Below are positions 44,686-53,962 of a stretch of 64,000 bases of DNA, piece by piece. Location: the NCBI RefSeq assembly GCF_016526145.1, contig NZ_JADDUE010000012.1, positions 103,406 through 167,405 of the forward strand. Direction: 5' to 3'. Under the pieces are notes generated by a model. It was not told the origin of the DNA. It was given only the letters and a program-made list of their open reading frames with translations, and searched no databases. The stretch comes from Saccharopolyspora galaxeae. GTDB taxonomy: Bacteria; Actinomycetota; Actinomycetes; Mycobacteriales; Pseudonocardiaceae. The translations under genes were made by a program, and so were the position numbers. Position 1 is the first letter of the stretch; every line of letters starts with the position of its first letter.

Positions 44686-45534
44686 ATGACAGTGAGTCCC
44701 ACGGTGCGTCGCCGACGCCTCGCCGCGGAGCTGCGCACGCTCCGGGCACGGGCGGAGGTGACCCAGCAGCAGGCCGCCGCGCACCTCGGTTGCACCCAGG
44801 CCAAGATCGGCCGGTTCGAAACCGCGAAGCGTTCCCCCTCGATCGGCGACGTGAGCGCGTTGCTGGACTTCTACGCCATCACCGGCGCCGAGCGCGAGCA
44901 CCTGATCAACCTGGCCCGCGATGCCCGCAAGCGCGGCTGGTGGCACTCCTACAGCGACGTGCTGCCGGAGTGGTACGAGACCTACGTCGGCCTGGAGGCC
45001 GAGGCCTCCTCGATGCACACCTACGAGTCGGAGGCGATCCCCGGCCTGCTGCAAACCGAGGAATACGCCTACGCCATCACCAAATCCACCCTGATCCGCG
45101 CGCACGAACCGGAGATCACCCGCCGGGTGGAGCTGCGGATGCAACGGCAGGACCGGATCACCGGCTCCCAGCCCTTGGACTTGTGGGCGGTGATCGGGGA
45201 AGCCGCGCTGCGCCGCGTGGTCGGCGGTACCGACGTGCTGCGCAAGCAGCTGGAGCACCTGCTCAAGCTCTCCGAGCTGCCGAACGTGACGGTGCAGGTC
45301 ATGCCGCTGGAGGTGGGCGCGCATCCGGCGCAGGCGGGTCCTTTCGTCATCCTGCGCTACTCCAATCACATCGATCCGGATGTGGTCTATTTGGAAACCC
45401 ACGTCGGTGGCCTTTACCTCGAACGGGATAACGAGCTGTTGAAGTACGCGACGATGATGGACCATCTACGCGCACATGCGATCAACCCGGAAGGGTCTGG
45501 TCAGCTGATTCAGGAGCGCATAGGAGAGCTGTAG
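44686..45534 (+). CDS. XRE-family regulator with DUF5753 domain
   Basis: A 282-residue protein with an N-terminal Cro/C1-type helix-turn-helix (VTQQQAAAHLGCTQAKIGRFETAKRSP) and a large C-terminal domain with YESEAIPGLLQTEEYA and QVMPLEVGAHPA, the DUF5753 hallmark. ATG 44686 is preferred; GTG 44671 would add five residues. Such proteins are BldB-like-partner regulators numerous in actinomycetes; each usually controls an adjacent DUF397 gene, here beginning at the very next base. Confidence 0.9.
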   Translation: MTVSPTVRRRRLAAELRTLRARAEVTQQQAAAHLGCTQAKIGRFETAKRSPSIGDVSALLDFYAITGAEREHLINLARDARKRGWWHSYSDVLPEWYETYVGLEAEASSMHTYESEAIPGLLQTEEYAYAITKSTLIRAHEPEITRRVELRMQRQDRITGSQPLDLWAVIGEAALRRVVGGTDVLRKQLEHLLKLSELPNVTVQVMPLEVGAHPAQAGPFVILRYSNHIDPDVVYLETHVGGLYLERDNELLKYATMMDHLRAHAINPEGSGQLIQERIGEL

Positions 45535-45726
45535 ATGGAATACGTCACGGGTTGGCGTACGAGCAGCCGCACCTCGCATCAAGGGCAGTGCGTGGAGGTC
45601 GGATTCGGGACCGGGCGCGTGGGCGTCCGGGACACCAAGAACCGGCCGGGCGGCTACTTCACCGTCACACCCGCGCAGTGGGCGGGCTTCGTCCAGCGCA
45701 TCAAGCGCGGCGAGTTCGACCGCTGA
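45535..45726 (+). CDS. DUF397-domain protein
   Basis: A 63-residue protein with the pattern W-x3-SRTSHQGQCVEVGF, VGVRDTKNRPGG and the W-x-GFVQRIKRGEFD ending that define DUF397. The start codon abuts the XRE stop (TAGATG). In related systems the XRE/DUF397 pair acts like an antitoxin/effector or a development switch; function here is inferred. Confidence 0.92.
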   Translation: MEYVTGWRTSSRTSHQGQCVEVGFGTGRVGVRDTKNRPGGYFTVTPAQWAGFVQRIKRGEFDR

Positions 45727-45946
45727 TCCCGTAGCGCGCGCCCGAGGCATCGGAGTTCCCGGCGCGCCGGAATCCACCAGATCCGGGCGGGTCGCCAGAT
45801 CCGCACCCGCTCGGCCGGCATTATCCGATCTGGATTATTCCGCTGTTGATCACCGGAAAATGCTCCGATCCGGGGCTTGATCACGGGTGCTCGGCGCAAA
45901 TACTGCGAATTGCGTCTCACCCGGATGGCCGCGGCGGCGGACCGCA

Positions 45947-47425
45947 TTAATCCTCCGGGTGGCTGGGTTCGAGGAACGGGGCGACCAGTCCCGGAACGGT
46001 CTGCTCGGCGAACTCCAGACCCGCTCCTGCCGCCACGTCCGGCACCGTGCAGCGGCCCGTCCCGGCCGCGGTCGTGGCGACGACGTCCAGCAGTCCGGCG
46101 CGGCGCTGGAACAACGACTGCTCGAAGCGCCAGCCGATGATCCCGCTGCGCTGCAGCGCCACCGTTCTCCGCAGCCCGCTTCCCCGCCGCGCCAGTAGAA
46201 ACCGACCGTGCAGCCGGTGCCCGAGGTTGCGGTAGGCGTCGACGGCGAACGCGGCCGCGACCGCGACGCTCAGCGCGGCCACCACTACCGCTAGCCACCA
46301 GGGGATCCAGCCGAGCGCGGCGGCGGTGATCACGAAGGCTGCGAACGGTGCGGCGCTGAGTGATCCCCAGGTGAGCCGCCGCCGCAGCGCGGCACGCGGA
46401 TGCGGGCGGAACTCGGCGGTGGAGGGGAATTCCGGTTCCCCCGATTCCGGTTCCCGCAGCACCGCCGCGGCCACTCGCATGGCCTGCGCGCGAGGTGCCG
46501 GTGGCAGCAGCGTCTTCGCGTCCGGCTGGTTCTTGCCGTCGGCCTGCTCGCTGAGCCCGGTGGCGATCGCGTTCGTGCGCGCGCCGCCGGTCCAGCGCAG
46601 CAGCAGCGGCTCGGCGACCTCCACGCCGCGAAGTCGTTGCTCCTCAAGGGAAATCGAGCGCCGGGTCAGCAGCCCGCGCCGCACCCGCAGCGTTCCGGAG
46701 TCCTCCCGGGTGAGCGTGAAGTCCCACCACAACTCCAGCGACAGCAGGAAAGCCCCGAGCACACCGGTCAGCAGCACCGCCGCGACCGGCACGCCGATGC
46801 CCGCCCACAGCGGCACCGACCGGAACAGCTCGCCGATTTCCCCGTACAGCCCGAACTTCTGCAACACGTCCGAGAGCGAACCGAACGCGGAGGCGATCGC
46901 GCCCCAAACCGCCAGCATCATCGACAGCGTCACCGCGGAATACAGCAGCCAGGCGGGATTCAGCCGCGCCAGCGGAGCATCCTGACCGTCCGAAGTGGAC
47001 GGGAGCAGCTCGGTTCGGATCCGGTCGGCCTCGCCGCGCGCGACCGCGTCCAGCTTGAGCTCGCCCGCTCCTTGCGCCCCGGTGCCGATCTTGACCACGG
47101 CGAGCCCGAGCAGGCGGTGCACCGGATCGGCGGTCAGGTCCACGCTGCGGATGCGCTCGCGCGGCAGCGAGCGGTGGTTGCGCGAGACCACTCCGCTGCG
47201 CAGTTCGACCCGTTCGTCGGTGATCCGGTAGCTGGTCGCGTACCACTCGAGCGCCCGGGACAGCACCAGCAGCGCCGCGATCGCCGAATACACCTGGGCG
47301 ACGTTGCGCACCGCGTCCGCTCCCGCTCCGGCGATCAGCATCACCGCGATGGTCGGCACGATCGGCGCCAGCACCAGGATGGCCAGCGCGGCCACGATCC
47401 GGCCGTTCAGCTTCTGCCAGCTCAT
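45947..47425 (-). CDS. Membrane protein with two bacterial PH (bPH_2/YdbT-type) domains
   Basis: A 492-residue YdbT-like protein. Hydrophobic helices near residues 13-35 and 40-60 lead into the first PH domain (YRITDERVELRSGVVSRNHRSLPRERIRSVDL). A second helix pair and PH domain follow (SLEEQRLRGVEV), then a third pair and a partial third domain (RRTVALQRSGIIGWRFEQS). The C-terminal line SLFQRRAGLLDVVATTAAGTG is also typical. It forms an operon with the smaller PH protein by a 4-bp overlap. Role in the cell envelope is presumed. Confidence 0.88.
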   Translation of the reverse strand: MSWQKLNGRIVAALAILVLAPIVPTIAVMLIAGAGADAVRNVAQVYSAIAALLVLSRALEWYATSYRITDERVELRSGVVSRNHRSLPRERIRSVDLTADPVHRLLGLAVVKIGTGAQGAGELKLDAVARGEADRIRTELLPSTSDGQDAPLARLNPAWLLYSAVTLSMMLAVWGAIASAFGSLSDVLQKFGLYGEIGELFRSVPLWAGIGVPVAAVLLTGVLGAFLLSLELWWDFTLTREDSGTLRVRRGLLTRRSISLEEQRLRGVEVAEPLLLRWTGGARTNAIATGLSEQADGKNQPDAKTLLPPAPRAQAMRVAAAVLREPESGEPEFPSTAEFRPHPRAALRRRLTWGSLSAAPFAAFVITAAALGWIPWWLAVVVAALSVAVAAAFAVDAYRNLGHRLHGRFLLARRGSGLRRTVALQRSGIIGWRFEQSLFQRRAGLLDVVATTAAGTGRCTVPDVAAGAGLEFAEQTVPGLVAPFLEPSHPED

Positions 47426-47928
47426 GTCGCGTCTCCTCGCGCGGCCTGGGTCTTCGCGGTGAGCCGGGTGACCAGCTCGGCGGCAACGTGCTGGTCGAGC
47501 GCGTCGATGCGCAACGGCCCGGCCGCGGATGCGGTGGTCACGGTGACGCTGGAGAGCCCGAACAGGCGCTGCACCGGCCCGCGCGCGGTGTCCACGGTCT
47601 GGATCCGGGACATCGGCGCGATCCGCCACTCCTGGCGCACCCAGCCCGCCGCGGTGTAGACGGCTTCGTCGGTGGTTTCCCAGCGGTGCACCCGATAGCT
47701 CCACTGCGGTCGCACCACCACGTACGGCAGTGCGACAACTGCGACGACAGCGAGCCCGAGCAGCAGCCACGGCCTGGCCGGAGTGATCAGGGCCGCCAGC
47801 ACGCCGAGCACGACGAGCAGCGGCACGGCCACGACCAAGGCTTGCACCGTCCACCAGCCGATGGAGCGGCGGTCGACCGGGTTGCGGGGCGGGCGCAGCC
47901 GCACCCCGCCTTCCTCCGCTGTGGACAC
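47422..47928 (-). CDS. bPH_2 (YdbS-type) membrane protein
   Basis: A 168-residue protein with two adjoining membrane helices (VQALVVAVPLLVVLGVLAAL, LLLGLAVVAVVALPYVVV) and one PH domain (YRVHRWETTDEAVYTAAGWVRQEWRIAPMSRIQTVDT). GTG 47928 is used because GGAGA lies 6 nt upstream; TTG 47949 would add seven residues. It is the usual first gene of a ydbS-ydbT pair. Confidence 0.88.
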   Translation of the reverse strand: MSTAEEGGVRLRPPRNPVDRRSIGWWTVQALVVAVPLLVVLGVLAALITPARPWLLLGLAVVAVVALPYVVVRPQWSYRVHRWETTDEAVYTAAGWVRQEWRIAPMSRIQTVDTARGPVQRLFGLSSVTVTTASAAGPLRIDALDQHVAAELVTRLTAKTQAARGDAT

Positions 47929-47941
47929 TCGATTTCTCCGA

Positions 47942-49423
47942 TCAGGCAAGGCTTCGCACCTGTTCCCAGACTTGCGGCCAGGGTTGTTCGCGGCCGGTGA
48001 GCAGCCACACCGGGATGTCGCCGCCGCGGACCAGCCGCGTCTGCGCGAACAGCGGCCGCCACTCGTCGACCTCCTTGCCTACCAGCAGGATGTTGTCCGC
48101 CTGCGGCCCGGGAGGCCCGAAGAACCCGTAGCCGCGGTGCGCGCTGCGCGCCAGCGGCAGGCCGGACTCGGCGGAGTGCGCGTCGAGCATCGCAGCGGGC
48201 ACGTAGCTGCCGGTGACCAGTGCGGTCCGTTCCCGGACCCCGGCGGGAAGCGCTCGGTACTCGGCCGCGGTGTACTCGGTGATGGTGCGGTCCAGGGGTT
48301 TGGCGGGATCTCCCATGGCGACCGTGGACAGCCAGACCATCCCGCCCGCGGTGAGCACGGCTGCCACGCCGACCGGCCAGCGCACCCAGCTCCAGTTCCG
48401 GGACGAGTGCGCGGTCTTTGCCTCGCGTCGCCGTTGCAGGCCGACCGCTCCGGCCGCCACGAGGACTCCGTACATGCCGATCAGGTAGTACGGCCGCCCG
48501 CTGGTGACGACGTAGAACACGTACTGCACGAGGAAAGCGGCCGCGATGAACCGGTAAGGCCGCATGTCCTTGCCGAACAACATCCGCCCGATGCCGCAGA
48601 GCAGCAGCGGCACGCCGAGCACACCGGCGGAGACGATTCCTCCGACGGCCATCCCTCGCCTGCCGTTGCTCAGCGAAGGCGTCTCCTCGGTGACGACCTG
48701 GCCCATCGCCAGCTGCGGCCACCCGTGCGCCGCCTGCCAGATCAGCGTCGGTGCCGCGATGATCAGCGCGATCCCGACTCCGGCCCAGAACATCGGCCGC
48801 CGCAGCAGCCGCCGCGGTCCGAACACCAGCACGCAGCCCAGCAATGCCGCGCACAGCAGGGCGATCTGGAACTTCGTCTGCATCGTCACGCCGATCACCG
48901 CGCCCATGGCGAGCAGCAGCCGATCGTCGGCGCGGTCCTCGGCGTCCAGCCGCAGCCAGCGCACCAGCAACCACGTCAGCACCATCCACAATGGAACTTC
49001 CATGGCGTAGGGCGTGAGCCAGTGCGCGGTGAGCGCGGTCCAGGTCCCGGTGGCGAAGGCCAGCGCGGTGAGCAGCTGAGCCCGCCGATCACCGCCGAAC
49101 TCGCGCGCCAGCATCCCGGCCAGCAGCACACCGGTGGCCGAGATCAGCGTCATCACCACCCGCGGCAACAGCTGCACGCCCGGCGCCAGCCACTCCAACG
49201 CCCCGGCCAGCAGCGGAGCCATCGGCGGCTGGTCGACGTAGCCGAAGTCCAGGTGGTACCGGCCGATCGCGAGCATGTAAGCCTCGTCGAGCCAGTAGCC
49301 GCCGAACGCGCTCGCGATCGCGTGCAAGGCCGTGAACACCGCGGCGATCAGCAGGACCGGCCGCCACGCGAGCGACGGTCGGCCGGGCGGCGCCGACCTC
49401 TCCGGTGCGAGCACTGCTTGCAT
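47942..49423 (-). CDS. GT39-like membrane glycosyltransferase
   Basis: A 493-residue polytopic membrane protein. The first extracytoplasmic loop has the catalytic acidic pair in GYWLDEAYMLAIGRYHLDFGYVDQPPMAPLLAG, as in the ArnT/PMT-type GT-C family. About ten further helices and a soluble C-terminal part follow. It would transfer a sugar from a polyprenyl-phosphate donor to an outer acceptor. ATG 49423 has GGGGGAA upstream. It sits 13 bp upstream of the PH-protein operon and may be cotranscribed. Confidence 0.87.
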   Translation of the reverse strand: MQAVLAPERSAPPGRPSLAWRPVLLIAAVFTALHAIASAFGGYWLDEAYMLAIGRYHLDFGYVDQPPMAPLLAGALEWLAPGVQLLPRVVMTLISATGVLLAGMLAREFGGDRRAQLLTALAFATGTWTALTAHWLTPYAMEVPLWMVLTWLLVRWLRLDAEDRADDRLLLAMGAVIGVTMQTKFQIALLCAALLGCVLVFGPRRLLRRPMFWAGVGIALIIAAPTLIWQAAHGWPQLAMGQVVTEETPSLSNGRRGMAVGGIVSAGVLGVPLLLCGIGRMLFGKDMRPYRFIAAAFLVQYVFYVVTSGRPYYLIGMYGVLVAAGAVGLQRRREAKTAHSSRNWSWVRWPVGVAAVLTAGGMVWLSTVAMGDPAKPLDRTITEYTAAEYRALPAGVRERTALVTGSYVPAAMLDAHSAESGLPLARSAHRGYGFFGPPGPQADNILLVGKEVDEWRPLFAQTRLVRGGDIPVWLLTGREQPWPQVWEQVRSLA

Positions 49424-49598
49424 GGTTCCCCCAAAGGTCCTTGCGCGATTCGCCGCCATTCCAGGACATCGGGCGCTGGCGGTGCGACGGCGCTTGGTAC
49501 CTGAAGGTAGCGACCTCCGGTGATCACCGGTGCAACTTTCGTAGGTTCCGCCACCGACGACGGTGGGTTTCCGCGGCCGTTCGCGCCCGCACGGCGGC

Positions 49599-49610
49599 TA
49601 CCGTGAGCCC
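49599..49610 (+). promoter_or_regulatory. Leaderless-type -10 box for the histidine kinase
   Basis: TACCGT, 6 nt (GAGCCC), then GTG 49611; no ribosome site. Confidence 0.5.
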
Positions 49611-50858
49611 GTGCGACGTCCGATCTGGCGGTACCTGTGGGATTCGCCGCGTGCAGCGGTGTTCGACGTGGCGCTGGTCGCGGTCCTGCTGCCGCTCGGC
49701 CCGATCCTGGCGAGCTTCTACCCGCCGGATCTGCCGCCGCAGGACTACAGCTGGATGGGCGGGCGCTGGGTCGCCCAGCTGCTGATGCACCTGTTCACCG
49801 TGAGCTTGCTGGTGCGGCGGCGATTCCCGTTCGCGCTGCTGTGCGCGGGCGCGGCGGCGATGCTGCTGCACGCCGCGACCTTTTCCGCGGGCATCGGCGC
49901 GTTCCTGCCGATGAACCAGCGCACCGACCCGTGGATGCCGGGTGTGCTCCCGTTCGTGCTCTACGCGTTCGCCGCCTACGAAACCGGCCGGAAGCGGCAG
50001 ATCACCGGTTGGGTGCTGGTCGGTGTCGTCGTGCTCACCGCGCTGCGGCTGTGGACGAATCCGGACAGCGAGACGATGAGCAATGCTTTCTGGATCACCG
50101 CGTTCCCGCCGGTGCTGGGCGCGTGGATCGCGGCGCGGCGCAAGCTGGTCACCGCGTTGCGGGACCGCGCGGAACGCGCCGAGCGCGAACAGGAGCTGCT
50201 CGCCGAGCAGGCCCGCGCGGACGAGCGGGCGAAGATGGCCGCCGAGATGCACGACGTGGTCACGCACCGGGTGAGCTTGATGGTGCTGCAGGCCGGCGCG
50301 CTCGGCGTCACCGCGCAGGACGAGCCGACCCGCTCCGCCGCCGAGGAACTGCGCTCCGGCGGCTGCCAGGCATTGGACGAGTTGCGCGACTTCATCGGCG
50401 TGCTGCGCTCCGGCGGCGAGGACTCGCCGGACGAGTCGGAGCGCTCCGCGTTGCCGGACCTGTCCGGGCTGATCGCCGAGACCGAGGCGGTGGGCATCCC
50501 GGTGCGGCTGACCGAGCAGGGCGGAACCGCGGGAGTCGCGCCGCTGGTCAGCCGCACCGCCTATCGCGTGGTGCAGGAGGCGTTGACGAACGTGCACAAG
50601 CACGCGCCCGATTCCGAGGTCGACGTCGGCGTGGTCTACGACGGCGAACGGGTGCTGCTGACCGTGCGGAACACTCCACCGGCCGGCGACCACGAGCTGG
50701 CGGGCAGCGGTTCCGGCGCGGGCTTGCAAGGGCTGGGGCAGCGGGTGGAACTCGTCGGCGGCACCTTCCGGGCCGGTCCGCTGCCGGACGGGGGTTTCGA
50801 GGTCAGTGCCATACTCCCTGCGTACGTGCCCACTGCCGAAGCCGGCTCGGACGGCTAG
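49611..50858 (+). CDS. NarL-type two-component sensor histidine kinase
   Basis: A 415-residue kinase of the HisKA_3 type. Four or five membrane helices occupy residues 15-150; a coiled linker follows; the phosphorylated histidine is H214 in AAEMHDVVTHRVSLM. The ATPase domain has NVHKHA (N box) and GSGAGLQGLGQRVELVGG (G box). Stimulus unknown. It is followed 22 bp later by its response regulator, which is frameshifted here. Confidence 0.9.
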   Translation: MRRPIWRYLWDSPRAAVFDVALVAVLLPLGPILASFYPPDLPPQDYSWMGGRWVAQLLMHLFTVSLLVRRRFPFALLCAGAAAMLLHAATFSAGIGAFLPMNQRTDPWMPGVLPFVLYAFAAYETGRKRQITGWVLVGVVVLTALRLWTNPDSETMSNAFWITAFPPVLGAWIAARRKLVTALRDRAERAEREQELLAEQARADERAKMAAEMHDVVTHRVSLMVLQAGALGVTAQDEPTRSAAEELRSGGCQALDELRDFIGVLRSGGEDSPDESERSALPDLSGLIAETEAVGIPVRLTEQGGTAGVAPLVSRTAYRVVQEALTNVHKHAPDSEVDVGVVYDGERVLLTVRNTPPAGDHELAGSGSGAGLQGLGQRVELVGGTFRAGPLPDGGFEVSAILPAYVPTAEAGSDG

Positions 50859-50880
50859 GCGTTCTGCAGGAGGCCCAGCG

Positions 50881-51539
50881 GTGAGCGAGCCCGTCCGCGT
50901 GGTCGTGGTCGACGACGAGCCGATGGTGTGCGCGCACCTGCGCACGATCCTCGGTTCCGCCCCGGACATCGAAGTCGTCGACGACGCGCAGGACGGCGCG
51001 GCCGCCGTGGAATCAGTGGTGCGGCACCGGCCGCGGGTGGTGCTGATGGACCTGCGGATGCCCGGGGTGGACGGGCTCACCGCCACCGAGCGGATCAGCC
51101 GGCTGCCCGACCCGCCCGCCGTGGTCGCGCTGACCACGTTCGACGCGGACCAGTACGTGTTGCGCGCGTTGCGGGCCGGTGCCTCGGGATTCCTGGTCAA
51201 GTCCACGCCGCCGGAGGACCTGCTCGGCCTGGTGCGGGTCGCTGCGGACGGGCACACCGTGCTCTCACCGCAGGCCGCGCAGCGGCTGGTGGCCGCGTCC
51301 TCCGGCGAGCAGGGTGCCCGGCAGCGGGCGCTGCGGCTGGTGCGGGAGCTGACCGAGCGGGAGGTGGAGGTGCTCACCGGTCTCGGCGAAGGCCTGTCGA
51401 ACGCGCAGATCGGGCAGCGGCTCACCTGTCCGAGGCGACGGTGAAGGGCTACGTCTCGCGGATGCTGGTCAAGCTCGACTGCGGCAACCGCGTGCAGGCC
51501 GGGCTGCTGGCTTACGAGGCGGGGCTCATCGCACGCTGA
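50881..51539 (+). pseudogene. NarL/LuxR-type response regulator with a one-base frameshift
   Basis: The receiver domain is intact (VVVVDDEPMV, phosphoacceptor D54 in LMDLRMPGVDG, T/K positions). The frame from 50881 stops at 51444, inside the LuxR helix-turn-helix. In the +2 frame the continuation after 51423 reads HLSEATVKGYVSRMLVKLDC and on to YEAGLIAR at 51539. The break lies at CGGCTCACC (51418-51426), where one base (expected CTGCAC) is missing. The protein as encoded lacks the DNA-recognition helix. It is either a recent mutation or a sequencing error. Confidence 0.85.
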
Positions 51540-51540
51540 C

Positions 51541-51620
51541 ACACCGAAAACTACAACTCGATGCACCAAAAGCTTCATCGGAAGTAGCAAACGTTGCGCA
51601 AGCGGCGTATGGTTCGGTGT
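51541..51620. promoter_or_regulatory. Inverted repeats around the AbiE-type promoter
   Basis: ACACCGAA at 51541-51548 and its complement TTCGGTGT at 51613-51620 bracket the 80-bp, AT-rich upstream region. A smaller pair, CGATG/CATCG, lies within it. AbiEi antitoxins are known to bind inverted repeats in their own promoters, so this is a candidate autoregulatory site. Confidence 0.45.
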
Positions 51621-51621
51621 C
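51608..51621 (+). promoter_or_regulatory. -10 box for the AbiEi-like gene
   Basis: TATGGT, 8 nt, then ATG 51622; consistent with a leaderless or very short-leader transcript. Confidence 0.45.
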
Positions 51622-52380
51622 ATGAAGGTGTTTGAGGCCATGTCCCGCCTGGCTGAGGTGAGCAGCGACCAGTGGGGGCTGCTCACCACCGCGCAGGCCG
51701 GTGAGCTCGGCGTGAACACCACGACGCTGGTGCGCCTGGTCGAAGCCGGGCTGCTGACGCAGGTGCGCCACGGCGTGTACGCGGTGTCCGCCGGCGAGAT
51801 GACCGGCCACCAAGACGAGAAGGCGGTGTGGCTGAAGCTCAACCCGAGCCAGCCCGGCTGGCGGCGGCCGAAGCTCGATCGCGACGGTGGGGTCGTCTCG
51901 CATCGCTCGGCAGCGCTGCTGCACGGACTCGGCGATCTGGTCGTGCCACGCATCGAGATGACGGTGCCGCGCCGCCGCCGCGTCCGGGACACCTCCGTCC
52001 GGCTGCGGCGCGCTGAGCTGCCCGAAGACGACGTGACGCTCGTCGACGGACTGCCGATCACGACCGTGCTGCGCACGATCGTCGATCTGATGGCCGATCG
52101 CGTGGACGCCAGCCATCTCGCGCAGGTCATCCAGGAAGCCGACCGGGCGGGCAAGGTCGATCTCGATGAGCTCGCCGACCGCGCCGCGCCTTACGCACGG
52201 CGCTATGGGGTCACCGGCCGCGACGGGCGAGCGCTGCTCGAGCATCTGCGCAGCCACATCGATGCTGTTCGGACGACCGGACTCGACAAGGTGCGGAGCC
52301 TTCTCGCGGAACAACAGCGAATAGCAGAAGCGCTGAGCGAAGCAATGCTGAACCTGGACACAAGCGTGCACTCGAAATAG
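51622..52380 (+). CDS. AbiEi-family type IV antitoxin
   Basis: A 252-residue protein with an N-terminal winged-helix (WGLLTTAQAGELGVNTTTLVRLVEAGLLTQVRHGVYAV), typical of AbiEi-like antitoxins, and the middle VVSHRSAALLHGLGDL and LPITTVLRTIVDLMADRVD segments that are conserved in the family. It would repress the operon and counteract the nucleotidyltransferase encoded 18 bp downstream. Confidence 0.88.
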   Translation: MKVFEAMSRLAEVSSDQWGLLTTAQAGELGVNTTTLVRLVEAGLLTQVRHGVYAVSAGEMTGHQDEKAVWLKLNPSQPGWRRPKLDRDGGVVSHRSAALLHGLGDLVVPRIEMTVPRRRRVRDTSVRLRRAELPEDDVTLVDGLPITTVLRTIVDLMADRVDASHLAQVIQEADRAGKVDLDELADRAAPYARRYGVTGRDGRALLEHLRSHIDAVRTTGLDKVRSLLAEQQRIAEALSEAMLNLDTSVHSK

Positions 52381-52398
52381 CACTGACGAGACGAGCCC

Positions 52399-53328
52399 GT
52401 GGTGACAAACCCGTACCGCAGCCCGCAAGCGCTCCGTGCCGCGCTGCACAAACGCGCCAATGCCGCCGCTTCGGCCGAAGGCGTCGACACCAACGAGATT
52501 CTTCGCCGCTTCTACCTGGCCAGACTGCTTGCGCGGGTATTCGTCGATGATCCGCACGGGTGGTTGCTCAAGGGCGGGCAAGCGTTGCTGGTCCGCTACC
52601 CGGATGCTCGCCACTCGCGCGACATCGATCTCTTCTATCGACCGGATGAAGGACGTTTGGACGACGCGGTCAAGGCGTTGCGCCGGGCGGCGGGGCTCGA
52701 ACTCGGAGACTTCTTGCGTTTCGAGCACTACGACACGACGCGGGAGACCCAAGGGCGGATCGCCCGTCGCGTGCGATTCCAGCCGTACTTGGGCGGCAAG
52801 CCCGTTGTGATGGTCAGCGTCGACCTCGTAGCTGACCTGGCTCCGTTGGGAGAACCCGGTGTCCGGCAGTTGAACCCGCCGATCGACCTCGATCTCGGTG
52901 CGGACACCTGGCCCAACGTTCTCCTATACCCGTTGCCGGACCATGTCGCGGACAAGATCTGCGCGTTGTACGAGCAGTACGGCTGCACCGGTTCGACCCG
53001 GCTCAAAGACCTGGTCGACCTCGTCGTCATCGCGTTGCGTGACCCGCTCGACGGGCGGGTGGCCCGGGATGCGCTGCAGGCTGAGGCGAACCGCCGGCGT
53101 GACGCGGGAACGTTGCAGGCGCTGCCGGTGCGGTTCACCGTGCCGGATCGGAAGGTCTGGGAGAGCGGATACCAACGCGAGGCGGCCGGTGTGCCTGGAC
53201 TCGGCGAGTACCGGCGGTTGAGCGAAGCCGTCGAGCTGGTCGACCGTTTCGTGACGCCGTTGCTCGCCGCTGAATCGCCTGGACGCTGGGATCCGGTCGA
53301 GTCGCACTGGATTCCGCAGCTCGAATAG
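52399..53328 (+). CDS. AbiEii-family nucleotidyltransferase toxin
   Basis: A 309-residue nucleotidyltransferase-fold protein. The AbiEii motif is recognisable: LLKGGQALLVRYPDARHSRDIDLFYR, with the aspartates DID as metal ligands, followed by the conserved LPDHVADKICALYEQ and RLKDLVDLVVIA. Homologous toxins add nucleotides to tRNA or bind GTP to stop growth, giving phage defence. GTG 52399 (or 52402) start. The pair has slightly lower GC and looks acquired. Confidence 0.88.
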   Translation: MVTNPYRSPQALRAALHKRANAAASAEGVDTNEILRRFYLARLLARVFVDDPHGWLLKGGQALLVRYPDARHSRDIDLFYRPDEGRLDDAVKALRRAAGLELGDFLRFEHYDTTRETQGRIARRVRFQPYLGGKPVVMVSVDLVADLAPLGEPGVRQLNPPIDLDLGADTWPNVLLYPLPDHVADKICALYEQYGCTGSTRLKDLVDLVVIALRDPLDGRVARDALQAEANRRRDAGTLQALPVRFTVPDRKVWESGYQREAAGVPGLGEYRRLSEAVELVDRFVTPLLAAESPGRWDPVESHWIPQLE

Positions 53329-53962
53329 CGCTGATCGCGCGTGATCGGCGCTGGTCGGGTGTGTCAGCGGGACCGGCCGCAGTGCAGCGGATGCTGCGCC
53401 GCGGGCACCGCTTCCGGCGCTCCGCAATCAACCTGTGATCTTCGGAGCGTGCCTGGTCAGCGCCGATTCAGTCGAGTGCGGCGAAGTCCGCCCCGAATAG
53501 GGTCTGGTATATGCCACACGGCATTGGGTAAACCGGGTGCGGCGTCCTCGGTACGACCGGCGGTCGGGGCCGGGAGGGGGACGCTTCCGCCACGGTGCGG
53601 GGACCGGTGGCGTGCGCCCCGGCCGGTGGGAGTTCCGGCCGGGGCGGCCGCGTCCCCGGCGCGTTCGGGGCGTGCCGGGGACGCGCTCCGGGTGATCCTC
53701 TCGATCCGCCGGGCTAGCTCGCAGCCGATTCGCGGAATTCGCACAATAGGCCGCTGGAGCTGGGAAAACGGCAAATAGCGGGACTTTTGGGCGGAATGCG
53801 GCGACGTTTAAGGTTCGATCGGTTTCCCGTTGCAGCGCAGCGGACGCGGCGTTTCACCGGGAACTCCGGGTCGAGTCCGCGTTGCGCCGCGGCCGGTCGC
53901 CCGGGACATCGCCACGTCCGGGGCGCCCCACTGCCCCGGGCGCGACTTGGAGGAGAAACGAA
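53329..53962. other. 634-bp gene-free region upstream of the protease
   Basis: No gene supported. It holds two strong GC hairpins in tandem: 12-bp stem CGCCCCGGCCGG at 53615-53646 (8-nt loop) and 12-bp stem CGCGTCCCCGGC at 53649-53685 (13-nt loop), neither with a T-tract. A palindrome ATGCC-4-GGCAT is at 53511-53524. An AT-rich stretch near 53740-53815 probably has the protease promoter. Confidence 0.55.
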
